Notes: generated by a model not told the origin, from the sequence alone. A stretch of 6,994 nt of DNA from an uncultured Spirochaetaceae bacterium (GCA_902766345.1 CACXDK010000315.1:1-6994); one strand, 5' to 3'. Counted from the stretch's first letter, positions 1-6,994 are shown. Numbers and translations: made by a program.

Positions 1-1004
1 ATCTTTTGGAAACGTCTCTCTAGTGCTCCATCTTTTTCAATATACTTACGATATTCATTTAGAGTTGTTGCACCTATAACATGAAGTTCACCACGTGCAA
101 GAGCTGGCTTCAAAAGGTTTCCAGCATCCATACTACCCTCAGAAGCTCCAGCTCCAACAATAGTATGTAATTCATCAATAAAAAGAATTATTCTTCCCTC
201 GGATTTTGCAACTTCATTTATTACACCTTTTAGACGCTCTTCAAATTCGCCTCGGAATTTTGCACCAGCAACAAGCTGTCCCAAATCAAGAGACAAAAGA
301 CGCTTATTTTGCAGACTTTCAGGAACATCACCACTTGCAATACGCAAGGCAAGCCCTTCAACAATTGCAGTCTTACCAACACCAGGTTCACCAATGAGAA
401 CAGGATTATTCTTTGTACGCCTGCTTATTACCTGCATAACACGTCGAATTTCTTCATCACGTCCAATTACAGGGTCAATCTTTCCCTGTCTTGCACGAGC
501 TGTCAAATCCAGACAGTATTTTTCAAGAGAACGCATTTTGCTTTCAGGATCCTGATCATCAACAGTTTGATTTCCACGCAATTCTTTCAAAGCCGCAAGG
601 ACAGCTTTCTTAGTAATACCATGGCTTGCAAGAATTTCACTCACACGGAAATCACCATCTGCCATTGCAAGCAACACATGCTCTGTAGAAAGATACTGGT
701 CTTTTAAGTTTGCCATCTCCAATTCTGCCTTAGAAAGCATTCTTGAAGCTTCATCAGACAAAGCCATGCGTATATTTCCGCTTACCTGCGGATAAGACTC
801 TAACAAGGAATTTATTTCAGAAAGTAAAACAGATGCCTTAACACCTATCCGTTCTACAAGAGGAGAAATAGTACCGTCTTGCTGTTTAAGAAGAGCAGCT
901 AAGATATGTTCATTTCCAACTTCACTGTGATTTTTCTGAGTTGCATAAGATGCGGCTTCCTGTAAAGCATCTTGCATCTTTACAGTCATTTTATCATAAG
1001 TCAT
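1..1004 (-). CDS. clpB: ATP-dependent disaggregase ClpB, N-terminal part (runs off left edge)
   Basis: ClpB is a cytosolic hexameric AAA+ (Hsp100) chaperone that threads aggregated proteins through its pore, working with DnaK/DnaJ/GrpE. About 334 residues are present; the rest (end of AAA-1, coiled-coil middle domain, AAA-2) lies beyond the left edge. Residues 1 to about 145 form the Clp N-domain, with two repeats (an N-terminal [12 protein letters not shown] helix, then a second around STEHVLLAM). AAA-1 follows: Walker A GEPGVGKT at 205-212, pore-loop [11 protein letters not shown] near residue 250 with Phe where many ClpBs have Tyr, Walker B FIDELHT with the catalytic Glu at about 278, and the [15 protein letters not shown] region near 315-330. 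These spacings match E. coli ClpB closely. The start at 1004 is chosen because GGAGGTG lies just upstream. An in-frame ATG at 1016 exists but overlaps that Shine-Dalgarno. The reading frame stays open to base 1. Identity is very secure; distinction from ClpC/ClpA rests on the motif spacing and N-domain. Confidence 0.96.
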   Translation of the reverse strand, partial: MTYDKMTVKMQDALQEAASYATQKNHSEVGNEHILAALLKQQDGTISPLVERIGVKASVLLSEINSLLESYPQVSGNIRMALSDEASRMLSKAELEMANLKDQYLSTEHVLLAMADGDFRVSEILASHGITKKAVLAALKELRGNQTVDDQDPESKMRSLEKYCLDLTARARQGKIDPVIGRDEEIRRVMQVISRRTKNNPVLIGEPGVGKTAIVEGLALRIASGDVPESLQNKRLLSLDLGQLVAGAKFRGEFEERLKGVINEVAKSEGRIILFIDELHTIVGAGASEGSMDAGNLLKPALARGELHVIGATTLNEYRKYIEKDGALERRFQK

Positions 1005-1007
1005 TTT

Positions 1008-1014
1008 CACCTCC
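1008..1014 (-). promoter_or_regulatory. Ribosome binding site of clpB
   Basis: On the minus strand this reads GGAGGTG, a near-perfect Shine-Dalgarno, with 5 nt between GGAGG and the ATG at 1004. It decides the clpB start: the alternative in-frame ATG at 1016-1014 overlaps the first G of the site and has no comparable purine-rich sequence in front of it. Confidence 0.85.
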
Positions 1015-1031
1015 ATTTTATTTTCATGTTC

Positions 1032-1060
1032 AATATAAAAAAATGGAATGAAAAAATCAA
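1032..1060 (-). promoter_or_regulatory. Putative sigma70-type promoter of clpB
   Basis: On the minus strand TTGATT (1060-1055) and TATATT (1037-1032) are separated by exactly 17 bp, each matching 4 to 5 of 6 consensus positions for the housekeeping sigma factor. A start about 7 nt after the -10 gives a leader of roughly 20 nt containing the clpB Shine-Dalgarno. I see no CIRCE inverted repeat (TTAGCACTC-N9-GAGTGCTAA) and no obvious sigma32-like element in the 93-bp gap, so heat-shock control of this copy, if any, works by another route. The gap is very AT-rich, so chance matches are easier than usual. Confidence 0.5.
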
Positions 1061-1097
1061 ATTTTTTGAGTGTATAGATTAAAAATTATGACGGGAA

Positions 1098-2276
1098 TTA
1101 TTTTACAGGATATTCTATATTGCCATATTCACACAAACAGTTTGCAATATGAACATCTTCAATAAGTTCAAGATTTTTCTTTACCTTGCGATAAAGCTTT
1201 AGTTCCCCTGTACCTGCAGCACCACTCAACACTTTTAGCATTTTCCTGCCACCTTCGGGACATTCATACTCACGGACAATCATATTTTCTGCCTTACAGA
1301 AAATATCAACATCAACAACATGTTTTCTGTCATTTATACTTACTGTCCAATGAAGCTTTACGCCATCATCGTCAGGAACGGTTTCAGAAAAATCATATAC
1401 TATTGAATATTTTTTTCTTCCACCAGCATGAAATTCAATTTTTTTATCTTCAAGTACAGAAAGAAGGCTTAACTTTTTATTATATATACCTTGAACCGCA
1501 AAACAAGAAGAAAGTAATTTTTTTCCACTTATATTACTTGTAAGATTATTTGAACTTAAATGAAAAAATGGATTAGAAAAATCTTTACCCCAGTTTTTAT
1601 CAAAATATCCATAAGAAGTTGTTGTGCTAACAGCATATTTTTCACCATCCATCACAATCATGCCAGCAAAGCTGGTTCTGGCACCAAAGCAGGACCAGTT
1701 TATGTTAGAACTGCTGAAATTCGGCATTAAGCTGTCTTCTATCTTATAGCGTAAGTTCCATGCAAAAGAACCAGAATCGCACAAAAGTTCTGGTTGTTGA
1801 ATTAAGTCAATTTTTGAAACTGCAACAGAACCAACCGTAGAAGAGTCTGTAAGAATGCAAGTATTTGAATCTGTTGAACCAACTTTTAGGATGTATTCTG
1901 TGGAATCTGTTTTTAACATATCAGCAGGGAAATAGGCATTAAGCTGTTTTCCATTCTTTGAAATACGCCCAACTTTTACCATTACAAACGAAGGACGTAC
2001 ATCTTTTTCTGTCATAAGGGATTTTCCAGTTTCTGTGCCAGCAAGAGCATATTGCAAATCTTCGGGAGTTTTCTCAAGACGGCTCTTAAAGCCTAAAACA
2101 CATTCGGAAGGAGAAAGAAGAGGATTTAATATATAGAATTCAATAAAGAATGTACAGTCAGCACCAGTCACAGTATTAAAACCGTTCATGACTAATCGCC
2201 ATCTGTCAAAACCGTTCTTTTTTAATGATCCTGCAAGCATATAACGCTTGCATCGATTTAATTTCCGCAAATTCAT
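1098..2276 (-). CDS. Tocopherol-cyclase-like / lipocalin-type family protein, 392 aa
   Basis: Function unknown; family assignment is by remembered motif pattern, not a search. Visible hallmarks are an N-terminal segment with YMLAGSLKKNGFDRW (residues 12-26), then FFIEFYILNP (43-52), the motif GYFDKNWGKDF at 223-233 (tocopherol cyclase relatives carry a similar Y-x-x-K-N-W-G stretch), and a C-terminal ending GTGELKLYRK...IEDVHIANCLCEYG (356-385). Beta-strand-like alternation throughout fits a two-lobed beta-barrel (lipocalin/AttH-like) fold. There is no signal peptide or membrane helix, so it is probably cytosolic. A role in true tocopherol synthesis is unlikely in this kind of organism; binding or modification of a hydrophobic ligand is a guess from the fold. 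The start at 2276 has GGTGGG 6 nt upstream; Met13 has no clear site. It lies 70 bp after the 72-aa gene and 93 bp before clpB. Confidence 0.7.
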   Translation of the reverse strand: MNLRKLNRCKRYMLAGSLKKNGFDRWRLVMNGFNTVTGADCTFFIEFYILNPLLSPSECVLGFKSRLEKTPEDLQYALAGTETGKSLMTEKDVRPSFVMVKVGRISKNGKQLNAYFPADMLKTDSTEYILKVGSTDSNTCILTDSSTVGSVAVSKIDLIQQPELLCDSGSFAWNLRYKIEDSLMPNFSSSNINWSCFGARTSFAGMIVMDGEKYAVSTTTSYGYFDKNWGKDFSNPFFHLSSNNLTSNISGKKLLSSCFAVQGIYNKKLSLLSVLEDKKIEFHAGGRKKYSIVYDFSETVPDDDGVKLHWTVSINDRKHVVDVDIFCKAENMIVREYECPEGGRKMLKVLSGAAGTGELKLYRKVKKNLELIEDVHIANCLCEYGNIEYPVK

Positions 2277-2346
2277 CCCAAACCCACCAGAATCGTAATA
2301 GAAAAAATTTCTCTTTCAATTATGATTTTCGGAGTTTGGAATTACT

Positions 2347-2565
2347 TTATTTAAACATATTCTGTAAACTTTCGTCAAAATCCTTAAGCTGCAACGGGAA
2401 ATGCTCATTCAGGAACTCGTAACAAGACTGAGCATTTCGCTGTACATGCTCATACCAAATAGAATATATTTCCGGTTCAAAACCTGGTCCTGGGTAAGGA
2501 GCTCCTTGAACATCAGAAACCAGCTGACGAATCATGCCTACAAAAGCTTCTGTCTTATCTTCCAT
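2347..2565 (-). CDS. Small protein of unknown function, 72 aa
   Basis: I do not recognise the family. It is judged a real gene because GGGAG lies 7 nt before the ATG, it sits in a co-directional cluster with 37 bp to the preceding stop, and the composition is that of a folded soluble protein. It is acidic, with an amphipathic N-terminal helix (EAFVGMIRQLVSDV, residues 6-19), a Pro/Gly-rich link PYPGPGFEPE (23-32), then aromatic-rich helical segments (IYSIWYEHV at 33-41 and CYEFLNEHF at 48-56). There is one Cys, no CxxC motif, no membrane segment and no signal peptide. It could be a small regulator or partner of a neighbouring product, but nothing in the sequence says which. The opposite-strand frame over the same bases has no good ribosome binding site. 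Confidence 0.75.
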   Translation of the reverse strand: MEDKTEAFVGMIRQLVSDVQGAPYPGPGFEPEIYSIWYEHVQRNAQSCYEFLNEHFPLQLKDFDESLQNMFK

Positions 2566-2602
2566 AATAAATCTCCCGCTTTTTAAGTCTGATTAATAAT
2601 TA

Positions 2603-5600
2603 TTATATCGGCAATTTCAATAATTTTCCAGTTTTTTCTTTAGGAACAAGAGATTTTGCACAAATAACAACTTCATTATCAGCTTTTCTAAGTTTTTTTG
2701 AAAAACGCAAGGCAGATTCATGTATATCATCTGGAGTTATTGCAAGTAAATGTTTTACCCTCTTTAAAGGAGAATCTTTCTTTATGCCACTTAATTCTCT
2801 GAAAAAGCCTGTTATCCCTCTATTTTCAGGTGTAATAGGATTAATTTCATCAGAATAAGAGCCTGTAATAGATTTTTCAACTTCTTCAATAGAAAAAGAT
2901 TTTTCTGCCGATTGTTCAATAATTTCATTCATTACATCTAAAGCCTTGAAAGGTTTAGGATCCCGATAAGTTAGAAATCTTGTTATGCCAGAAATACTAT
3001 TTGTAGAAAGAAAAGCACCATAAGCTCCACCTTCTGTACGTATTTTCTTCCACAATTCAGTTGTTGAAAGGCAATGCGCATATACGGAGTCTGCAACAGA
3101 GGCTTTCGTACCATAAGGACTACTAGGAAAATACCTTACAGCATATCCGACTGTGCCAGGAATAACAAAATACTCTTTATTAGCATTTTTTGTCTGCACA
3201 ATAGAATAGTTATCCTTATTATCATAAACAAGCTTATTACATAATGAATAAAATGCGTTATCAGACTGTCTTTTTCTAGGATGCAAAGAAGTTAAGCCTA
3301 TGCTCTTAACAAATGATGAAAGACACTTTTTTGTACCAGCAATTCCTTCTTCGGTTCCTGTTACATGCATAACAGCACCAGCTCCACAAATTTTTTTCAA
3401 AATAGAAGCAAGCTTTTTGGAAAGAGTTTTAAGATCCTTTTTCCCAAGATCGTATGCAAAAAAAACAGAAGAGATTCCATCCCACAATTCCTGAACGGCT
3501 TTATTTCTGTTTACAGTCCGCTGAACCCGACTGGCAGCATAAATATGAGCCTGAGCAACAACCGAATATTTTATTTCATTAAGATAGCAAGAAAGCAAAT
3601 CTTTCAAGCGTTTAGTATCAGAAAAATCTGTATTCAGAATACAATCTGTTAACAATGCAAAGCAATCCGAAACTTTTTCTTCCAAAGCTTCAAAACGGAA
3701 CACAAGCCAGTCCCGTCCAACAACTATATCATTTTTAGAAGTTTTTACACCATCAGGAACTCTTGTTGAGCGAAGGAAAGCCCGCATGCCTCCTGAAACA
3801 CAACCTATTTTTTTTATGGCAACATCCCAAGGCATTCCATTCCAACCAATATCAGCTATACAGCCAGCAAGAAATGGAAGATAAGGATATTCAGAAGCGT
3901 CTAAAACATCTACAGGAAATGCAACATTAAAATAAACAATTCCATTCGTAGGCTCTTTACTTATATATAAAGGAACGTTGCTTACTTTTGTTTTAGAAAT
4001 ATTTATTTCATCAATTTCAGCGGTTAAGTCTGAAATTTTCAATCTCGGAACAATATTTTCATCCTCAGAACTATTCTGAAATTCATTCATAGCTTTTAAA
4101 TCTGAGAGAATTTTTTTCTTGCCGAGTTCTTTTAATTGTTGTTTTGCAATCTTTGCTTCGGCTCGGGAACGACGTTCGCTCCATTCTACAGAAGGTTCAA
4201 TAGAAATAAGACTCATTTTGTCATTTTTTATAAAATATTTCAAAATGGCTTTTTGCAAATAATCTGGTTCCTTAGCTATAGTTTCCTTCAAAGCTTTAAA
4301 ATCTTCTCTAGGAAACAAACATTCCCATGGTTTAAAACCATATAACCAACAGCAAAGAACCTTGCGAAGTAAAACCATAGAAAAAGGAGAACCATCTGGT
4401 CGTTTTATTTCCCTATTGCTAATATCAAAGGCATTTTCCAGGCGTTCCAAATCTTCTTTTTGAAAACCATTTTTACAAACGTCTTTCAAAGCATTTATAA
4501 CTGTTTTCCTGAAAAGAAGTTCATCACCTTTTTTTACCCCATGCATAGAAAAACATGCATACGGATAACGAGAGGATAAAGAAACCCCTGTCAACGGAGC
4601 AATATCCTGCCCAAGTCCGCTTTTAAGCAAAAGTTTTGAAACAACAGCACTATCATCGCCCCAGAGCAAATAGTCCAAAAATGTAAGCAACATATTAAAA
4701 CAAGGTCTGTCTTCCTTTTCCACGCCATCAGAAAGTTTCCAAGCAAGAGAAACAATGTTTATAGCTTCTTTATTATTTTTATTTTTTTTTCCAAAAGCCT
4801 TAACGTTATGCTTTAATGAAATGTTTTTATCAGGAACTGGGAACGAGGCTTTTTTCCCGTAATCTTTGACATTCTGAATAACATTTGCATCAAGAAAATC
4901 AAGATGCTCTTTCGTAGGAATATTACCATATACGAATACAAGACAATTTGAAGTACAGTAATATTTTTTATGAAATGCTTTTAATCCACGAAGAGTCAAA
5001 GAAGGAATTACTAAAGGATCTCCGCCTGAATCAAAATCATAATTAGTTCCAGCAAGAAGAATATTATCTACAGCATCAGAAGCAACCCTCTCAAAAGAAG
5101 AATAGTTACCTTTCATCTCATTGAAAACCACTCCTTGAATAGAAGGTTTTCCGTCTGCATCAAATTCTACCCTATGACATTCTTGCATGAAAATTTCTTT
5201 TTCAAGCAACGGAAAAAATACCGCATCTGCATAAACCGAAAACAAATTAAAAAAATCGGCTTTTACTAAAGAACTGGCAGTAAAAACAGTATGATCAGAA
5301 GCCGTATAAGCATTCAGATAAGTATTTACACTCTGATTTGCCAACCTCAAAAAAGGATCTTTTACTGGATATTTTTTTGAGCCACACAGAACACTATGTT
5401 CAAGAACATGGGCAACCCCAGTACTGTCTTTAGATGGAGTACGAAACGTAAAAGCAAAAAGATTTTCAACATCATCATTTAAAAGATGAAAAACTTCCAG
5501 ACCACTTTTTTCATGACGCAACCATATTCCTGTAGAATCACAATCCAGAACTTTTACTATATCAAGAACCTTAAAACCTTTATATATTTCATTTTTTTTC

Positions 5601-5605
5601 ATCAT
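2603..5605 (-). CDS. M16C-family zinc metallopeptidase (PreP/Cym1/falcilysin type), 1000 aa
   Basis: Degrades short unfolded peptides inside a closed clamshell chamber. The inverted zinc motif HVLEH is at residues 66-70 (H66 and H70 ligands, E69 catalytic base), with E163 in the GVVFNEMKG block as the likely third ligand. The surrounding HSVLCGSKKYPVKDPF stretch is the classic M16C signature. Domain order: active M16 domain about 20-250; inactive M16 domain about 260-455; charged helical hinge and M16C-associated region about 465-700; C-terminal M16 domain to 1000 carrying R856 and Y862 (IRTEGGAYG), equivalent to the Arg/Tyr pair that binds substrate in PreP. Length (about 970-1000 aa) and all key residues are intact, so it should be active. 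No signal peptide is present, so a cytosolic location is expected, unlike the organellar homologues. The start ATG overlaps the stop of the FliG-like gene (ATGA), with GGGGA about 9 nt upstream; a second ATG follows immediately at 5602. Confidence 0.94.
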   Translation of the reverse strand: MMKKNEIYKGFKVLDIVKVLDCDSTGIWLRHEKSGLEVFHLLNDDVENLFAFTFRTPSKDSTGVAHVLEHSVLCGSKKYPVKDPFLRLANQSVNTYLNAYTASDHTVFTASSLVKADFFNLFSVYADAVFFPLLEKEIFMQECHRVEFDADGKPSIQGVVFNEMKGNYSSFERVASDAVDNILLAGTNYDFDSGGDPLVIPSLTLRGLKAFHKKYYCTSNCLVFVYGNIPTKEHLDFLDANVIQNVKDYGKKASFPVPDKNISLKHNVKAFGKKNKNNKEAINIVSLAWKLSDGVEKEDRPCFNMLLTFLDYLLWGDDSAVVSKLLLKSGLGQDIAPLTGVSLSSRYPYACFSMHGVKKGDELLFRKTVINALKDVCKNGFQKEDLERLENAFDISNREIKRPDGSPFSMVLLRKVLCCWLYGFKPWECLFPREDFKALKETIAKEPDYLQKAILKYFIKNDKMSLISIEPSVEWSERRSRAEAKIAKQQLKELGKKKILSDLKAMNEFQNSSEDENIVPRLKISDLTAEIDEINISKTKVSNVPLYISKEPTNGIVYFNVAFPVDVLDASEYPYLPFLAGCIADIGWNGMPWDVAIKKIGCVSGGMRAFLRSTRVPDGVKTSKNDIVVGRDWLVFRFEALEEKVSDCFALLTDCILNTDFSDTKRLKDLLSCYLNEIKYSVVAQAHIYAASRVQRTVNRNKAVQELWDGISSVFFAYDLGKKDLKTLSKKLASILKKICGAGAVMHVTGTEEGIAGTKKCLSSFVKSIGLTSLHPRKRQSDNAFYSLCNKLVYDNKDNYSIVQTKNANKEYFVIPGTVGYAVRYFPSSPYGTKASVADSVYAHCLSTTELWKKIRTEGGAYGAFLSTNSISGITRFLTYRDPKPFKALDVMNEIIEQSAEKSFSIEEVEKSITGSYSDEINPITPENRGITGFFRELSGIKKDSPLKRVKHLLAITPDDIHESALRFSKKLRKADNEVVICAKSLVPKEKTGKLLKLPI

Positions 5606-6933
5606 ACGTAAATTTCCCCATCATCTCTTCCTTTTACATGAAGTTTTCCCATTTCCCAGGCACGTCGCAAATCTGCAAAAAACTGAGATGTTATGCGTTC
5701 ACTATCAGATTTTAAAACAAATTCATTCAGCTGCTCTTCTTCCAAAATCGTCTCACTTCTTCTCTTCGAAAGATTTGATAAGATTTTTCTACGGAATTCA
5801 GCATTCTTCCCACGAATAAGAATAGCAATATCTTTATCTTCCATATCATGCAGTTTATTCTGCATATAACGATCATCTGCTCCAATAACATCTTCTTCCG
5901 TAAACAAACGCTTTCTTAAATCTGCACCAAGTTCAGGGTCTTCACTGCTCAAAGAAGCAATAATACTTGATTCTGCAGTAGGATCCATTTTCTTTAAAAT
6001 CTGTGCGAGTACACCTCGTCCATCAAGATACTGAGTGTTCTCTGTATTCTGAGAAAGCATTTTTTCATATAGACTTTTACTAACGCTTTCCAAAATCATC
6101 GGTGCGACAGGTTTCATTTTTACAAGTCTTAATACAATATTACTTTTTGTAGCGGAATCCATTGCATTCAGAACTGCAGCAGCCTTCTTCGGTTCTATTT
6201 GAGAAAGAACAAGAGCCTTTACAGATTCACTTTCTCCATTCAGAAGAACTTCAATTCTTCCTGCATCAGCTTCAGAAAGATAATCAAACGGCTTACCTGA
6301 TGGAAACTGCACTGATTTTTGAATAAGCTGCTCTGCTTTTTCACTTCCATAAGCTTTTGTAAGAATTGTACGAGCTGTATCCAAACCCCCCGCTTCTCTT
6401 GCCTTTTCCAGCAAAACTTGAAATTCTTCAAGAATCGCTTCGGCTTCTTCTGGAGGTACACTTTGAACAGCTGCAATTTCAGGAATTATTTTTTCAGTCT
6501 GTTCTTCACTAAGATGTGGAATTATTTTTGCAGCTTCATCAACACCTATAATAACAAGAAACTTTGCAACTCTTCTGTATATACTTTCCTTTTCACCCTT
6601 TTCAACTGGCTGTGCAGGAACTTTTATAAGACCACCAGAAGTAAGTGCAGACGCTGCATTTTTTACATCATTACCAGAAAGCGTTGTTTTTTTGCCATAC
6701 CACACACCAGTGCGTGCAGCAAGTTTAGCTTCTTCAAGATTTTTCTGATCTTCTTTTTCTTTATCAAGAATTTCACCTATACGGCTATTTACTTTTTCAA
6801 ATATGGGCTTATGTACAAGAGGAACATGGCCTGGCTCAGACGATTTACGAATCTGTTTGGATATGCTTTTATCATCATCTTTAGAATCCGAAGCCTTCTT
6901 GTAGGCATTCATGCGGTAGTCATCTAAATTCAT
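5602..6933 (-). CDS. fliG: Divergent FliG-family flagellar motor switch protein with N-terminal extension, 443 aa
   Basis: FliG forms the rotor ring under the MS ring (FliF), contacts FliM and takes torque from the stator. Residues 1 to about 115 are an extra, highly charged, low-complexity extension; typical FliG is about 330-350 aa. The FliG N-domain follows (KFLVIIGVDEAAKIIPHLSEEQ, starting near 124), then the middle armadillo-like domain (about 220-320; ALVLSQIEPKKAAAVLNAMD-type repeat) and the C-domain (about 343-443; NLSKRRSETILEEE). Oddities: the FliM-binding EHPQ site reads ESES (234-237), and the MFxF hinge reads LFTE (343-346). The torque-helix charges align as R374, R391, E398, E399, with the last Arg replaced by Leu407/Lys408. 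Spirochaetes carry two FliG paralogues, and the divergence suggests this is the FliG1-like one rather than the FliG of the main motor operon (inference). No good Shine-Dalgarno precedes 6933; Met8 has none either. Confidence 0.85.
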   Translation of the reverse strand: MNLDDYRMNAYKKASDSKDDDKSISKQIRKSSEPGHVPLVHKPIFEKVNSRIGEILDKEKEDQKNLEEAKLAARTGVWYGKKTTLSGNDVKNAASALTSGGLIKVPAQPVEKGEKESIYRRVAKFLVIIGVDEAAKIIPHLSEEQTEKIIPEIAAVQSVPPEEAEAILEEFQVLLEKAREAGGLDTARTILTKAYGSEKAEQLIQKSVQFPSGKPFDYLSEADAGRIEVLLNGESESVKALVLSQIEPKKAAAVLNAMDSATKSNIVLRLVKMKPVAPMILESVSKSLYEKMLSQNTENTQYLDGRGVLAQILKKMDPTAESSIIASLSSEDPELGADLRKRLFTEEDVIGADDRYMQNKLHDMEDKDIAILIRGKNAEFRRKILSNLSKRRSETILEEEQLNEFVLKSDSERITSQFFADLRRAWEMGKLHVKGRDDGEIYV

Positions 6934-6939
6934 TCTGTT

Positions 6940-6968
6940 ATTCTATTTCAGATTAGCAATATTTACAA
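6940..6968 (-). promoter_or_regulatory. Possible promoter just upstream of the FliG-like gene
   Basis: On the minus strand TTGTAA (6968-6963) and TAGAAT (6945-6940) are separated by 17 bp. The -10 matches TATAAT at 5 of 6 positions and the -35 matches TTGACA at 4 of 6. Only 6 nt lie between the -10 and the ATG at 6933, so a transcript from here would begin at or next to the start codon. The same 61 bp also contain short open frames (stops at 6943-6945 and 6953-6955) that could be the tail of an upstream gene cut off by the window edge, in which case the cluster would be longer and this match accidental. Confidence 0.3.
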
Positions 6969-6994
6969 GTCTCAGCATATTGCGGACAAAAAAA

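Noticed and set aside
206..707. Plus-strand open frames of 63 and 132 codons
   Set aside because: They lie antisense within clpB, whose minus-strand frame has all expected AAA+ motifs; the predicted peptides are low in structure and have no ribosome binding site.
1050..1072. A/T inverted repeat (TCAAATTTTTTGA) after the tocopherol-cyclase-like gene
   Set aside because: The stem has almost no G/C pairs and overlaps the clpB -35 region, so it is not supported as a terminator or operator.
2299..2311. Small inverted repeat AGAAA-N3-TTTCT between the 72-aa gene and the tocopherol-cyclase-like gene
   Set aside because: Five A/T-rich base pairs are too weak for a terminator. A nearby TTGAAA/TACGAT promoter-like pair would start transcription inside the Shine-Dalgarno, so it is not called either.
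2594..2605. Perfect 12-bp palindrome TAATAATTATTA overlapping the peptidase stop codon
   Set aside because: Entirely A/T, with no loop and no following T-run of terminator type; expected by chance around tandem stops in AT-rich DNA.
6319..6927. Plus-strand open frame of 202 codons opposite the FliG-like gene
   Set aside because: Very rich in Phe, Cys, Asn and Arg, as expected of the reverse complement of a Lys/Glu-rich AT-biased gene; no family resemblance and no start signal.
6943..6994. Possible C-terminal tail of an upstream minus-strand gene at the right edge
   Set aside because: Two frames stay open for only 13 to 16 codons to the window edge, which is not enough to tell a real gene end from chance.

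Overview
This window looks like a piece of an AT-rich spirochaete chromosome, most likely a Treponema-like species. The evidence is inferential. A FliG-family flagellar rotor protein sits beside a single-chain M16C metallopeptidase and a ClpB chaperone, all in low-GC, A/T-biased codon usage, and the protein sequences have a treponemal character. No rRNA or other direct taxonomic marker is present.

All five recognisable genes lie on the minus strand, so the natural reading order is from the right edge to the left. (1) 6933-5602 is a long, divergent FliG-family protein with an N-terminal extension of about 115 residues. (2) 5605-2603 is a full-length (1000 aa) PreP/Cym1-type M16C zinc metallopeptidase whose start overlaps the previous stop by 4 nt (ATGA). 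(3) 2565-2347 is a 72-aa protein of unknown family with a clear ribosome binding site. (4) 2276-1098 is a 392-aa protein resembling the tocopherol-cyclase-like / lipocalin-type family. (5) 1004-1 is the N-terminal third of the disaggregase ClpB, which runs off the left edge and has its own promoter-like sequence in the 93-bp gap. Gaps between genes 1 to 4 are -4, 37 and 70 bp with no convincing terminator, so these four may be one transcript. clpB is probably separately transcribed.

The set does not form a known pathway. ClpB (disaggregation) and the M16C peptidase (degradation of small unfolded peptides) are both compatible with protein quality control. The FliG-like protein belongs to the flagellar rotor, or to a specialised paralogue of it. 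The most distinctive feature is the FliG-like protein: the EHPQ site that contacts FliM reads ESES, the MFxF hinge is degraded, and the torque-helix charges are kept only as conservative substitutions. It is also translationally coupled to a peptidase. No tRNA, rRNA, CRISPR array, insertion sequence or large repeat was seen. No intergenic stretch exceeds 100 bp.
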